From Streptomyces griseicoloratus (GTDB taxonomy: Bacteria; Actinomycetota; Actinomycetes; Streptomycetales; Streptomycetaceae): DNA of 64,000 nucleotides. Under the pieces are notes generated by a model. That model saw only the letters and a list, made by a program, of their open reading frames with translations, searched no databases and was not told the origin of the DNA. The stretch is taken from positions 17,762 through 81,761 of the forward strand of contig NZ_JACVQF010000198.1 of NCBI RefSeq assembly GCF_014534645.1, read 5' to 3'. Positions 54,177 through 62,246 of the stretch are shown here, piece by piece (position 1 is the first letter of the stretch; every line of letters starts with the position of its first letter). Made by a program: the position numbers and the translations under genes.

Positions 54177-54817
54177 GCGGACATACCGAGGGAGAGCAGA
54201 TGACGCCGGTCGTCCGCGATGAAATCGGCCGTCTCGTGACCGGGCCGGACCCATTCCGGGTGCGTGTGCAGAAGGACGGAGGTCTCGATCTCCCCCGCGT
54301 GCATGTCGGTGAGCAGCGAGGTGGCCACCCCCGCCCGCTCCCGTGCCGTCTCCCAGTCCTCGGCGGCCGGGAACAGCGCCATCCGCTCGCCGCGCGCGGA
54401 GGCCTCCTGGACGACGTTGCCCAGGACGTAGTTCCCGCCGTGCCCGTTGACCAGCACCAGGGCGTCCACGCCCGACCGGCGCAGCGAGTCCGCCACGTCC
54501 CGTACCACCGCGTGAAGGGTCACCGAGGAGATGCTGACGGTCCCCGGCCAGGCCGCGTGCTCGTGCGAGCAGGCGATGGTCACCGGAGGGAGGAGGTGCA
54601 CGGGATGGACCGCGGCGATCTCCCGGGCCACGGCGCAGGCGACGAGCGTGTCGGTCGCCAGCGGCAGGTACGGGCCGTGCTGCTCGTAGCTCCCGACGGG
54701 AAGGACCGCGACCTGCCGCGCGACACCGGCCCCCCGCCTGCGCACGTCCTCCGTGGTGTCCGCCGGCACCAGGCCGTGCCCCACGTCCCCGGCGCCCCTC
54801 GTCGTCGAACCACCCAT
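54041..54817 (-). CDS. Creatininase-family amidohydrolase, ArfB (FAPy deformylase)-like
   Basis: The protein is about 258 residues from ATG 54817; GTG 54823 or the frame start at 54856 are alternatives. Metal-ligand motifs of the family are intact: PVGSYEQHGPYLPLATDT, VLVNGHGGNYVLG and AGEIETSVLLHTHP. The family includes creatininase, mycofactocin MftE and archaeal ArfB, which removes the formyl group of FAPy nucleotides. It is divergent from a GTP cyclohydrolase predicted to stop at FAPy, which makes the ArfB-type reaction the most sensible guess. Its end overlaps the flippase-like gene by 136 bp. Confidence 0.82.
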   Translation of the reverse strand: MGGSTTRGAGDVGHGLVPADTTEDVRRRGAGVARQVAVLPVGSYEQHGPYLPLATDTLVACAVAREIAAVHPVHLLPPVTIACSHEHAAWPGTVSISSVTLHAVVRDVADSLRRSGVDALVLVNGHGGNYVLGNVVQEASARGERMALFPAAEDWETARERAGVATSLLTDMHAGEIETSVLLHTHPEWVRPGHETADFIADDRRHLLSLGMSAYTDSGVVGRPSLGSAEKGKALLASLVDSFGAYFSLLTGTGGERG

Positions 54818-54840
54818 GTCCACACGGCCTTTCGTCTCGT

Positions 54841-54904
54841 CACAAGAACTCGCCACAAGAACTCGCCACAGGAACTCGGCACAGAACTCGGCATAGGAAC
54901 TCGG
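54841..54904. repeat. Five tandem copies of a 13-bp unit in a divergent promoter region
   Basis: Units CACAAGAACTCGC (54841-54853 and 54854-54866), CACAGGAACTCGG (54867-54879), a 12-nt copy CACAGAACTCGG (54880-54891) and CATAGGAACTCGG (54892-54904) lie head to tail. They fill nearly the whole gap between the creatininase-family gene and the GTP cyclohydrolase gene. The last copies would lie in the 5' leader or ribosome site of the latter. They could be a regulator array or a slippage product. Confidence 0.8.
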
Positions 54905-54909
54905 GAATC

Positions 54910-55569
54910 ATGACAGAAAAAATCGGCGTACTCGGCAAGAAGGCACCGCAGCGCACGGACGTGGAACGCGTCGTGAATGTCCCGCTGCCGACCGCGTACG
55001 GGAATTTCCAGGCGATCGGATACTTCGACCACGAGCGCGGCGACGAGCAGGTCGCCCTGGTCCACGGCGAGATCGGCACCGAGGACGTGCTGACCCGGCT
55101 GCACTCGGAGTGCCTGACGGGGGACGCGTTCGGCTCGCGGCACTGCGAGTGCGGCGACCAGCTAGCCTCCGCGCTGCGTGCCGTCGTCGCCGAGGGCGGC
55201 GGTGTCGTCGTGTACCTGCGCGGGCACGAGGGCCGCGGCATCGGCCTGCTGGCCAAGCTGCGGGCGATGGCGTTGCAGGCGGAGGGACTGGACACGGTGG
55301 AGGCGAACCTCGCCCTCGGCCTGCCGGTCGACGCCCGGGACTACGGCGTGGCCGCCCGCATCCTCGACGACCTGGGCGTGGGGTCGGTCCGCCTGATGTC
55401 CAACAACCCCCGCAAGCGGGAGGCGTTGGTGCGGCACGGCATCCGGGTCGCCGAGCAGGTGCCGCTGCTGATCCCGCCGTGCGAGTCCAACATCACCTAC
55501 CTGCGCACCAAGCGGGAGCGCCTGGACCACCACCTGCCCCACCTGGACGCGGTGGCGCACCTGTCCTGA
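54910..55569 (+). CDS. ribA: GTP cyclohydrolase II homologue of the Met120 (FAPy-forming) type
   Basis: This 219-residue protein has GCH II motifs: zinc cysteines C68, C79 and C81 in HSECLTGDAFGSRHCECGDQ, and LRGHEGRGIGLLAKLRAM. E. coli RibA has catalytic Tyr105 in KIRAYALQ; here the same place is Met120 (KLRAMALQ). In S. coelicolor SCO6655 the same Met120 is the published switch that makes the enzyme release FAPy (formylamino product) instead of the riboflavin intermediate. This gene is therefore probably its orthologue, feeding a specialised pathway rather than riboflavin synthesis. It is divergent from the ArfB-like hydrolase and ends at a strong terminator. Confidence 0.92.
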   Translation: MTEKIGVLGKKAPQRTDVERVVNVPLPTAYGNFQAIGYFDHERGDEQVALVHGEIGTEDVLTRLHSECLTGDAFGSRHCECGDQLASALRAVVAEGGGVVVYLRGHEGRGIGLLAKLRAMALQAEGLDTVEANLALGLPVDARDYGVAARILDDLGVGSVRLMSNNPRKREALVRHGIRVAEQVPLLIPPCESNITYLRTKRERLDHHLPHLDAVAHLS

Positions 55570-55588
55570 CGGCCGGGGGCCCGCCGTC

Positions 55589-55614
55589 GGTGGGCCCGGC
55601 CGGCCGGGCCCACC
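55589..55614. terminator. Perfect 26-bp palindrome between convergent genes
   Basis: GGTGGGCCCGGCC (55589-55601) is followed directly by its exact complement GGCCGGGCCCACC (55602-55614), and C55588-G55615 extends it. It lies between the ends of the GTP cyclohydrolase (55569) and the MHS transporter (55619), so it can terminate both. Confidence 0.75.
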
Positions 55615-55618
55615 GGGG

Positions 55619-56971
55619 TCAGACCGTCACCGTCTCCGGCTGCGCCGCCTCCCGGCGGCCCCGCTCGCCCAGCTCCTCGGTCGGCACCCGGTGGGTCTCG
55701 CGGGCCGAGAGCGCGGCGATCACCGGCGGGACGCACAGAGCGGCCGTGAACAGGGCCACCGCGAACCAGTCGTCACCGTCCGGACCGGCGATCTGCGCCG
55801 CGAAGGTGACCGCGAACCCCGCCACCGCGAAGCCGATCTGCGTGCCGATCGCCACGCCGGACAGCCGGACCCGGGTGGAGAACATCTCGCCGTAGAAGGC
55901 CGGCCACACGCCGTTCGCGGCGCTGTAGACGACACCGAAGGCGAGGATGCCCAGCAGGAACGTCAGCGGGTAGGAGCCCGTGGAGATCGCCCACAGGTAC
56001 AGGAACATCGCCACCGCGCTGCCGGCCGCGCCGATCAGGTACACCGGGCGGCGGCCCAGGCGGTCCGACAGCGTGGCCCACAGCGGGATCGCGGCGAGCG
56101 CGACGACGTTGGCCAGGGCGCCCACCCACAGCATGGCGGTACGGGACATGCCGACCGAGTCGCTGGTGGCGTACGCCAGCGCCCACACCGTGAAGATGGT
56201 GCTGACCGAGGCGATGAGCGCGCCGGCGATCACCCGCAGCACGTCCGCCCAGTGGTCGTGCGCCAGCACCGCCAGCGGCATCTTCACGACGCCCTCCGTG
56301 GCGGCCTGCCGGGCGAAGGCCGGCGTCTCGTCCAGCTTGCGGCGGATGACGTAGCCGACGACGGCGACCACGACGCTCAGCCAGAACGGCACGCGCCAGC
56401 CCCAGGACAGCAGGTGCTCCTCGGGGAGCGCGGCGACCGGCAGGAACACCAGGGTGGCGAGCAGCTGTCCGCCCTGGGTGCCGCTGAGGGTGAAGCTGGT
56501 GAAGAAGCCGCGCCGGTGCGGCGGCGCGTGCTCCAGCGTCATGGAGTTGGCGCTGGCCTGCTCGCCGGCCGCCGATATGCCCTGAAGGACGCGGCACAGC
56601 ACCAGCAGGACCGGGGCGAGGGTGCCGACCTGGTCGCGGGTGGGCAGACAGCCGATGAGGAACGTCGACACGCCCATCAGGATCAGCGTGAACACCATGA
56701 TCTTCTTGCGGCCGAGGCGGTCGCCGATGTGCCCGAGGAAGAACGCCCCGACCGGGCGGGCGGCGTACGCGACGCCGAACGTGGCCAGCGACAGCAGGGT
56801 CGCGGTGGCCGGGTCGGACTCGTCGAAGAAGATCTCCGGGAAGATCAGGGCGGCGGCGCTGCCGTAGATGAAGAAGTCGTAGTACTCCAGGGCGCTGCCG
56901 ATCCAGGCGGCGGTCGCGGCCTTCTTCGGCTGGCCGGGCGGGGCGGCGTCGCGGGGGGCGGGGACGGACAC
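55619..56971 (-). CDS. MHS-family MFS transporter, shikimate/quinate-type importer
   Basis: The product is 450 residues from GTG 56971, preceded by GAAGGAG at 7 nt (a frame start at 56998 is also open). It has twelve helices with metabolite:H+ symporter family features: IGSALEYYDFFIYGSAAAL at the N-terminus, GHIGDRLGRKKIM in loop 2-3 and LQGISAAGEQASANSM. ShiA, KgtP and related carriers are in this family. Its neighbours (TetR, shikimate dehydrogenase, dehydroshikimate dehydratase) point to uptake of shikimate, quinate or dehydroshikimate. An operator-like palindrome lies upstream. Confidence 0.85.
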   Translation of the reverse strand: MSVPAPRDAAPPGQPKKAATAAWIGSALEYYDFFIYGSAAALIFPEIFFDESDPATATLLSLATFGVAYAARPVGAFFLGHIGDRLGRKKIMVFTLILMGVSTFLIGCLPTRDQVGTLAPVLLVLCRVLQGISAAGEQASANSMTLEHAPPHRRGFFTSFTLSGTQGGQLLATLVFLPVAALPEEHLLSWGWRVPFWLSVVVAVVGYVIRRKLDETPAFARQAATEGVVKMPLAVLAHDHWADVLRVIAGALIASVSTIFTVWALAYATSDSVGMSRTAMLWVGALANVVALAAIPLWATLSDRLGRRPVYLIGAAGSAVAMFLYLWAISTGSYPLTFLLGILAFGVVYSAANGVWPAFYGEMFSTRVRLSGVAIGTQIGFAVAGFAVTFAAQIAGPDGDDWFAVALFTAALCVPPVIAALSARETHRVPTEELGERGRREAAQPETVTV

Positions 56972-57036
56972 GGCGTTGCTCCTTCGGGGGGACTCCACCG
57001 TAGGCGGAGTGAGCGGAGGGGAGAAGTGCCGATCGG

Positions 57037-57060
57037 CTAATTAACCCACTGGATAGTTAG
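57037..57060. promoter_or_regulatory. Imperfect palindrome upstream of the MHS transporter
   Basis: A 24-bp imperfect inverted repeat (CTAATTAACCCA / CTGGATAGTTAG, 9 of 12 pairs) lies 66 bp before the transporter start. It shares CCAGT-NN-GTTA with the site before the shikimate dehydrogenase gene, as expected for two sites of one TetR regulator. Confidence 0.5.
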
Positions 57061-57134
57061 TCGCGGTTGGGTAGGGATGTTGCGCCGAGGTGTCCCGGGT
57101 GTCAAGGGGTGGTGACGTACGCAAGCCGCCGGGC

Positions 57135-57800
57135 TCAGTCCCCGGCGCGCTCCGCGGTGAGGTAGGCGATCACCATGTCGCCCAGCATGGTGCGGTAGTG
57201 CTCGCGCTGCTCGGGAGCGACCAGGTCGCGGCCGAACAGGGCCCCGAAGGTGTGCCGGTTGGCGACCCGGAAGAAGCAGAAGGAGCTGATCATCGCGTGC
57301 AGGTCGACGGCGTCCACGTCGGCCGTGAACAGCCCCGACTCCTGGCCCGCCGCCAGGATCCGGCGGATCACGTCCAGCGCCGGCGAGCCGATCTTCCCCA
57401 GCCGTTCCGAGGCCGCTATGTGCTCGGCCCCGTGGATGTTCTCGATGCTGACCAGGCGGATGAAGTCCGGGTGCTGCTCGTGGTGGTCGAAGGTCAGCTC
57501 CGCGAGGCGCCGGATGGCGGCGACCGGGTCCAGGTGCTCGACGTCCAGTCGCTGCTCCGCCTCGCGGATCACGCCGTAGGCGCGCTCCAGGACGGCCGTG
57601 AACAGCTGCTCCTTGCCGCCGAAGTAGTAGTAGATCATCCGCTTGGTGGTGCGGGTGCGGGCGGCGATCTCGTCGACGCGCGCCCCGTCGTACCCCGCCC
57701 GGGCGAACTCCTTCGTGGCCACGTCGAGGATCTCGGCCTGGGTGCGGGCGGCGTCGCGGATGCGCCCGTTCGGTCGTGCCGGTTCGTCGACGCTGGTCAT
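57135..57800 (-). CDS. TetR-family regulator of the shikimate/quinate genes
   Basis: This 221-residue protein has the TetR HTH at residues about 18-68 (ILDVATKEFARAGYDGARVD, then TRTTKRMIYYYFGGKEQLF) and a helical ligand domain with a TetR_C-like tail (FDHHEQHPDFIRLVSIENIHG). It lies between the transporter and the divergent dehydrogenase gene, and each has a palindrome upstream. It probably represses both and is released by shikimate, quinate or protocatechuate; the ligand is inferred. Confidence 0.87.
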   Translation of the reverse strand: MTSVDEPARPNGRIRDAARTQAEILDVATKEFARAGYDGARVDEIAARTRTTKRMIYYYFGGKEQLFTAVLERAYGVIREAEQRLDVEHLDPVAAIRRLAELTFDHHEQHPDFIRLVSIENIHGAEHIAASERLGKIGSPALDVIRRILAAGQESGLFTADVDAVDLHAMISSFCFFRVANRHTFGALFGRDLVAPEQREHYRTMLGDMVIAYLTAERAGD

Positions 57801-57911
57801 CGGGTTCCTTCGGCCGGGGCGGGGGGCAGTGCGGTGATTGTAGAAGCCCGGTCCGCCGGCCGGGCCGGGAGCGGGCAGGTCTTCCCCTGTCCCTCACCTG
57901 GCTGCTATGAC

Positions 57912-57933
57912 TAACGTACTGGTTCGTACATTA
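57912..57933. promoter_or_regulatory. TetR operator candidate before the shikimate dehydrogenase gene
   Basis: TAACGTAC-TGGTTC-GTACATTA is an 8-6-8 inverted repeat with 7 of 8 pairs matching, in the divergent gap between the TetR gene (57800) and the dehydrogenase (57976). Confidence 0.6.
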
Positions 57934-57975
57934 ACTTGCTCTCGGGCGGCAGCCCGAGCCGCTCAGGAGGTCCAG

Positions 57976-58851
57976 GTGGCCAAGGACTCGTATCTCGTCG
58001 GACTGATCGGTTCCGGCATCGGCCCCTCGCTCAGCCCGGCACTGCACGAGAGGGAGGCCGACCGCCAGGGCCTGCGCTACCTGTACCGGCTGATCGACAT
58101 CGACAACCTCGGCGTCCCGCCGGAGGCCGTCGGCGACCTGCTGCGCGCCGCCCGCGACCTGGGCTTCGACGGGCTGAACATCACGCACCCGTGCAAGCGG
58201 CTCGTCATCGACCACCTCGACGCGCTCTCCCCGCAGGCCGAGGCGCTGGGCGCGGTCAACACCGTCGTCTTCGACGGCGGCCGGGCGACCGGCCACAACA
58301 CCGACGTCACCGGCTTCGCCGCCTCCTTCGCCCGGGGGCTGCCCGACGTGTCCGTGGAGCGGGTCGTCCAGCTCGGCGCCGGCGGTGCGGGCGCGGCCGT
58401 GGCGCACGCCATGCTCACCCTGGGCGCCGGGCGGGTCACCGTCGTCGACGCGCTGCCCGAGCGCGCCGCCGGCCTCGCCGCCTCCCTCGGCCGGCACTTC
58501 GGCGCGGGCCGGGCCCAGGCCGCGGCACCGGACCGGCTGCCGGAGCTGCTGGCGAGGGCCGACGGCCTCGTGCACGCGACCCCCACCGGCATGGCCGCCC
58601 ACCCCGGACTGCCCCTGCCCGCCGGCCTGCTCCACCCCGGTCTGTGGGTCGCCGAGGTGGTCTACCGCCCGCTGGAGACGGAGCTGCTGCGCACCGCCCG
58701 CGCCCTGGGCTGCGCCGTGCTCGACGGCGGCGGCATGGCCGTCTTCCAGGCCGCCGACGCGTTCCGCCTGTTCACCGGGCGGGAACCCGACAGCGCACGG
58801 ATGCTCGCGGACATCGCCGGCCTCGCGGGCGCCGTCCCGGCCCGCAAGTAG
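57976..58851 (+). CDS. Catabolic shikimate/quinate dehydrogenase (AroE family)
   Basis: The product is 291 residues from GTG 57976, preceded by AGGAGG at 5 nt (an open frame begins at 57907). The N-terminal substrate domain has GIGPSLSPALHERE, of the type in QsuD/YdiB-like catabolic enzymes rather than the SxSP-HN of biosynthetic AroE. NITHPCK supplies the catalytic lysine. The Rossmann loop GAGGAGAAVAHA is followed by VVDALPERA; the aspartate suggests NAD+ rather than NADP+. It would oxidise shikimate or quinate to the 3-dehydro compound, which the next gene consumes. Confidence 0.88.
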   Translation: MAKDSYLVGLIGSGIGPSLSPALHEREADRQGLRYLYRLIDIDNLGVPPEAVGDLLRAARDLGFDGLNITHPCKRLVIDHLDALSPQAEALGAVNTVVFDGGRATGHNTDVTGFAASFARGLPDVSVERVVQLGAGGAGAAVAHAMLTLGAGRVTVVDALPERAAGLAASLGRHFGAGRAQAAAPDRLPELLARADGLVHATPTGMAAHPGLPLPAGLLHPGLWVAEVVYRPLETELLRTARALGCAVLDGGGMAVFQAADAFRLFTGREPDSARMLADIAGLAGAVPARK

Positions 58852-58908
58852 GAGAGATCCGGACACCGCAGGACCGCAACCAAGTCCGGAACACAGAGAG
58901 GTACCGAC

Positions 58909-60705
58909 GTGCGCACGTCCATCGCCACCGTCTCCCTCAGCGGATCCCTCACCGAGAAGCTCACGGCCGCCTCCCGGGCCGGCTTCGACGGCGTGGAGAT
59001 CTTCGAGAACGACCTGCTGGCCAGCCCCCTGACCCCCGAGGAGATCCGCGCCCGCTGCGCCGACCTCGGTCTGACCATCGACCTCTACCAGCCGATGCGG
59101 GACGTCGAGGCACTGCCGCCGCAGGAGTTCGCCCGCGCCCTGCGCCGCGCCCGGCACAAGTTCGAGCTGATGCGCAGGCTCGGCGCCGGCACCGTCCTGG
59201 TGTGCTCCAGCGTCTCCCCGCACGCCGTGGACGACGACGCGCTCGCCGCCGAGCAGCTCGGCGCGCTCGCGGACCTGGCGCAGGAGTCCGGCATCCGCGT
59301 CGCCTACGAGGCACTGGCCTGGGGCCGCCACGTCAGCACCTACGACCACGCCTGGCGCATCGTCGAGGCCGCCGGCCACCCCGCGCTCGGCACCTGCCTG
59401 GACAGCTTCCACATCCTCTCCCGCGGAAGCGACCCCAAGGGCATCGAGGACATCCCGGGCGAGAAGATCTTCTTCCTGCAGCTCGCCGACGCCCCCCTGC
59501 TCGCGATGGACGTCCTGCAGTGGAGCCGTCACTACCGCTGCTTCCCCGGCCAGGGCGGCTTCGACGTCGCCGGGCTGCTGCGGCACGTGCTGCGCACCGG
59601 CTACGACGGTCCGCTCTCCCTGGAGGTCTTCAACGACGTCTTCCGCCAGTCCGAGGCCGGCCCCACCGCCGTGGACGCCCAGCGCTCCCTGCGCGTGCTC
59701 CAGGAGACGGTGGGCCTGACCGCGCCGCCGGCACCCGTCGTCCCGAGCGGGTTCGCCTTCGCCGAACTGGTCACGCCCGACGCCGAACCCGTCGCCGCCC
59801 TGCTCGCCGCCCTGGGCTTCGCCCGCACCGCACGCCACCGCGGCAAACCCGTCGACCTCTGGCAGCGCGGCGAGGCGCGCATCCTGGTCAACACCGGCCC
59901 CGCCGAACGCCGCGACGGCACCCGGCTCGCCGCCGTCGGCCTGGAGTCGCCCGACCCCGAGGGCGCCGCCCGCCGCGCCGAAGCCCTGCTCGCCCCGGTG
60001 CTGCCACGCCGCCGCGGCCCCGGGGACGCCCCGCTGGAGGCGGTCGCCGCCCCGGACGGCACCGAGCTGTTCTTCTGCGCCACCCGGCGCCCCGGACTGC
60101 CCGACTGGCGGGCGGACTTCGAGGACACCGCGAGCGCCTCCGACGCCGACGACGGATGGCGCGTGGACCACCTCTCCCTCACCCAGCCCTGGCACCAGTT
60201 CGACGAGGCGGCGCTCTTCCACCGCAGCGTCCTCGGCCTGCGCCCGCAGGAGAGCGTGGACGTCGCCGACCCCTACGGACTGCTGCGCAGCCGCGCGGTC
60301 ACCAACGACGACGGGAGCGTCCGGATCGTCCTCACCGTCGGCGCGGCCCCGACCGACGACACCGCGCACGCCCAGCACATCGCGCTGGCCACCGACGACG
60401 TGGTCGCCGCCGCCCGCCGCTTCCGCGCCGCCGGCGGCCGGCTGCTGCCGATCCCCGCGAACTACTACGACGACCTCGCGGCCCGCTACGAGTTCGCCGA
60501 CGGCGAGCTGGAGACCTACCGCGACCTGGGCATCCTCTACGACCGCGACGACCACGGCACCTTCCGCCACTGCTACACCCGCACGGTCGGCCGGGTCTTC
60601 CTCGAACTCCTCCAGCGCGACGGCGGCTACCGCGGCTACGGGGCGGCCAACGCCCCCGTGCGCCTGGCCGCGCAGCACGCGGTGCGCGGGTTCACTGGCG
60701 GCTGA
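58909..60705 (+). CDS. 3-Dehydroshikimate dehydratase with C-terminal HPPD-like domain (QuiC-type)
   Basis: The product is 598 residues from GTG 58909. Residues 1-265 form a xylose-isomerase-type TIM barrel with candidate metal ligands in AYEALAWG, CLDSFHI, FLQLADAP and LSLEVFND, as in the QuiC1 dehydratase. Residues about 275-590 resemble 4-hydroxyphenylpyruvate dioxygenase (two VOC halves). All three iron ligands seem present: WRVDHLSL, AQHIAL and VFLELLQR. The fusion is known for bacterial dehydroshikimate dehydratases; the role of the second domain is unclear. It makes protocatechuate from dehydroshikimate. The 3' end overlaps the convergent gene by 14 bp. Confidence 0.88.
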   Translation: MRTSIATVSLSGSLTEKLTAASRAGFDGVEIFENDLLASPLTPEEIRARCADLGLTIDLYQPMRDVEALPPQEFARALRRARHKFELMRRLGAGTVLVCSSVSPHAVDDDALAAEQLGALADLAQESGIRVAYEALAWGRHVSTYDHAWRIVEAAGHPALGTCLDSFHILSRGSDPKGIEDIPGEKIFFLQLADAPLLAMDVLQWSRHYRCFPGQGGFDVAGLLRHVLRTGYDGPLSLEVFNDVFRQSEAGPTAVDAQRSLRVLQETVGLTAPPAPVVPSGFAFAELVTPDAEPVAALLAALGFARTARHRGKPVDLWQRGEARILVNTGPAERRDGTRLAAVGLESPDPEGAARRAEALLAPVLPRRRGPGDAPLEAVAAPDGTELFFCATRRPGLPDWRADFEDTASASDADDGWRVDHLSLTQPWHQFDEAALFHRSVLGLRPQESVDVADPYGLLRSRAVTNDDGSVRIVLTVGAAPTDDTAHAQHIALATDDVVAAARRFRAAGGRLLPIPANYYDDLAARYEFADGELETYRDLGILYDRDDHGTFRHCYTRTVGRVFLELLQRDGGYRGYGAANAPVRLAAQHAVRGFTGG

Positions 60706-62155
60706 CGGTGCGGGTGACACCGGCGACCACCGTGGTGGCCAGGATCCAGCCCATGAGGATCAGGAAGTACGACAGGGTCTGGTACCAGCCCTCCGGGGCG
60801 AAGGCGTTCTCCTGGCCGAAGGAGATCACCGGCAGCAGGAGATCGAGCGTGTAGAACACCGGGTTGAAGTCCGGGGACTCGGCCGGCTTGAGCGGTGGCG
60901 GATGGCGCAGGCCGTACACGACCGAGCCGACGGCGAGCAGCGACAGCAGCCAGCCGCAGGCGCGCAGCGGACGGAAGCCGTAGCCGACCGTGGCGTCCTG
61001 GAGGTGTCCCCAGGCGCGGGCGTACCAGGGCAGGGTGCGGCGGTGCCGGCGCTGCTTGGCGAGCTGGACCAGGCGGGCCGCGTCATCGTCGCCGCTCCTG
61101 CGGTACGCGGCCGTCAACTGCTCGTAGGCGTAGGGCAGATAGCCGTCGCCGTCCCGCTCCAGCATGGGCAGCCGCTGCTGCGCGGGCACGTGGGGCAGCA
61201 GGGCGGTGTAGGTCAGGTCGCCGAGGTACACCTCGTCCGGCACCATCTCGGGGGCCAGGGTGAGCATGTCTATCTGGGAGCGGCGCAGCCTGAGCGCGCC
61301 CTCGACGCTGCCGGGGCGGAACAGCCACAGCTCCCCGATGACGCAGCTGCTGGCGCGCAGCGCCGTGCCGCCGGGGCAGGACAGGTGCGCGTGCGCCAGA
61401 TCGAGGGTTCCCGGGACACGGGCGCCCTGGAAGTCGAGCCGGCCCCTGGCGCGCAGACACGTGGCGGTGACGCCCGAGCCGACGGACAGGCCCTGCGCGT
61501 CCAGCGCGGTGCCGTCGCCCGCGTCCAGGTCGGCGTCCCTGAGGGTGAGCCGTCCGGCGACGGAGGCGCCGCTGATCCGGACCTGGCCGCGCGTGCGCAG
61601 CCCCGGGGCCCACAGGTCGGCGCCGAGGACGGCCTGGTTCAGCTGGAGCACCGGCCCTTCGGCGTCCGGCGCGTCGATCTCGGCGCCCTCCAGGTACAGG
61701 CTGCCGGTCACTTCCGCCCCGCCGAGCCGGACCATCCCGCCGAACCGGGTGCGGGTCAGCCGCAGTACGCCGTCCACCCGGACCGCGTGCGCGACCAGCC
61801 CGGGCAGGACGGATTCGCTCAGGTTCACCTCGCGCAGCCGCGCCGCGTACAGCCTCGGCACCTCGTCGAAGTGGCAGTGCCGCAGCCGCACGGGATGGTC
61901 GACCGTCGCGTACTGCAGCTCCAGGGGGCCGGTGATGCGCGCGCCCGACAGGTTGAGCGCGGCCGTCTCACCGTCCTGCTGGGGGCCCGCCAGGAGCAGC
62001 GCCCGCAGCACGCCGGCCCGTACGGTCCGCTCCGGTCCCCAGGTGCCGCCGCCGGTTGCGTCCTCGCCCCGCGCGGCACGGAAGTCCACCGCCTCGCCGG
62101 TGGCGAACGCCCGCCGGACGCGCGCCTCGGCCGGTGTCAGATCGTTGAGCTCCAT
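60692..62155 (-). CDS. Membrane protein with beta-helix-like repeats
   Basis: This 487-residue protein has about 20 short repeats (residues about 45-300) with the pattern of pentapeptide-like or bactofilin-like right-handed helices (GARITGPLELQYATVD, GAEVTGSLYLEGAEID, GARVPGTLDLAHAHLS). A charged helical stretch follows, then four hydrophobic segments near the C-terminus (from about residue 400). Homologues have sometimes been labelled membrane-associated oxidoreductase, but no cofactor site is visible. It may be a membrane scaffold. ATG 62155 is the start; the gene overlaps its convergent neighbour by 14 bp. Confidence 0.78.
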   Translation of the reverse strand: MELNDLTPAEARVRRAFATGEAVDFRAARGEDATGGGTWGPERTVRAGVLRALLLAGPQQDGETAALNLSGARITGPLELQYATVDHPVRLRHCHFDEVPRLYAARLREVNLSESVLPGLVAHAVRVDGVLRLTRTRFGGMVRLGGAEVTGSLYLEGAEIDAPDAEGPVLQLNQAVLGADLWAPGLRTRGQVRISGASVAGRLTLRDADLDAGDGTALDAQGLSVGSGVTATCLRARGRLDFQGARVPGTLDLAHAHLSCPGGTALRASSCVIGELWLFRPGSVEGALRLRRSQIDMLTLAPEMVPDEVYLGDLTYTALLPHVPAQQRLPMLERDGDGYLPYAYEQLTAAYRRSGDDDAARLVQLAKQRRHRRTLPWYARAWGHLQDATVGYGFRPLRACGWLLSLLAVGSVVYGLRHPPPLKPAESPDFNPVFYTLDLLLPVISFGQENAFAPEGWYQTLSYFLILMGWILATTVVAGVTRTVSRQ

Positions 62156-62246
62156 CGCGGGGACTCTGACCCGAACCGAGCGGTCACGTCAACGCCCCCG
62201 CTCGACAGGACTGTTGGGCGAGGGCGTGGACGGCGGGCAACAGGCG

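Noticed and set aside
57931-60720. A 929-codon minus-strand frame opposite the shikimate genes
   Set aside because: It is shadow sequence; AroE and dehydratase motifs lie on the plus strand.
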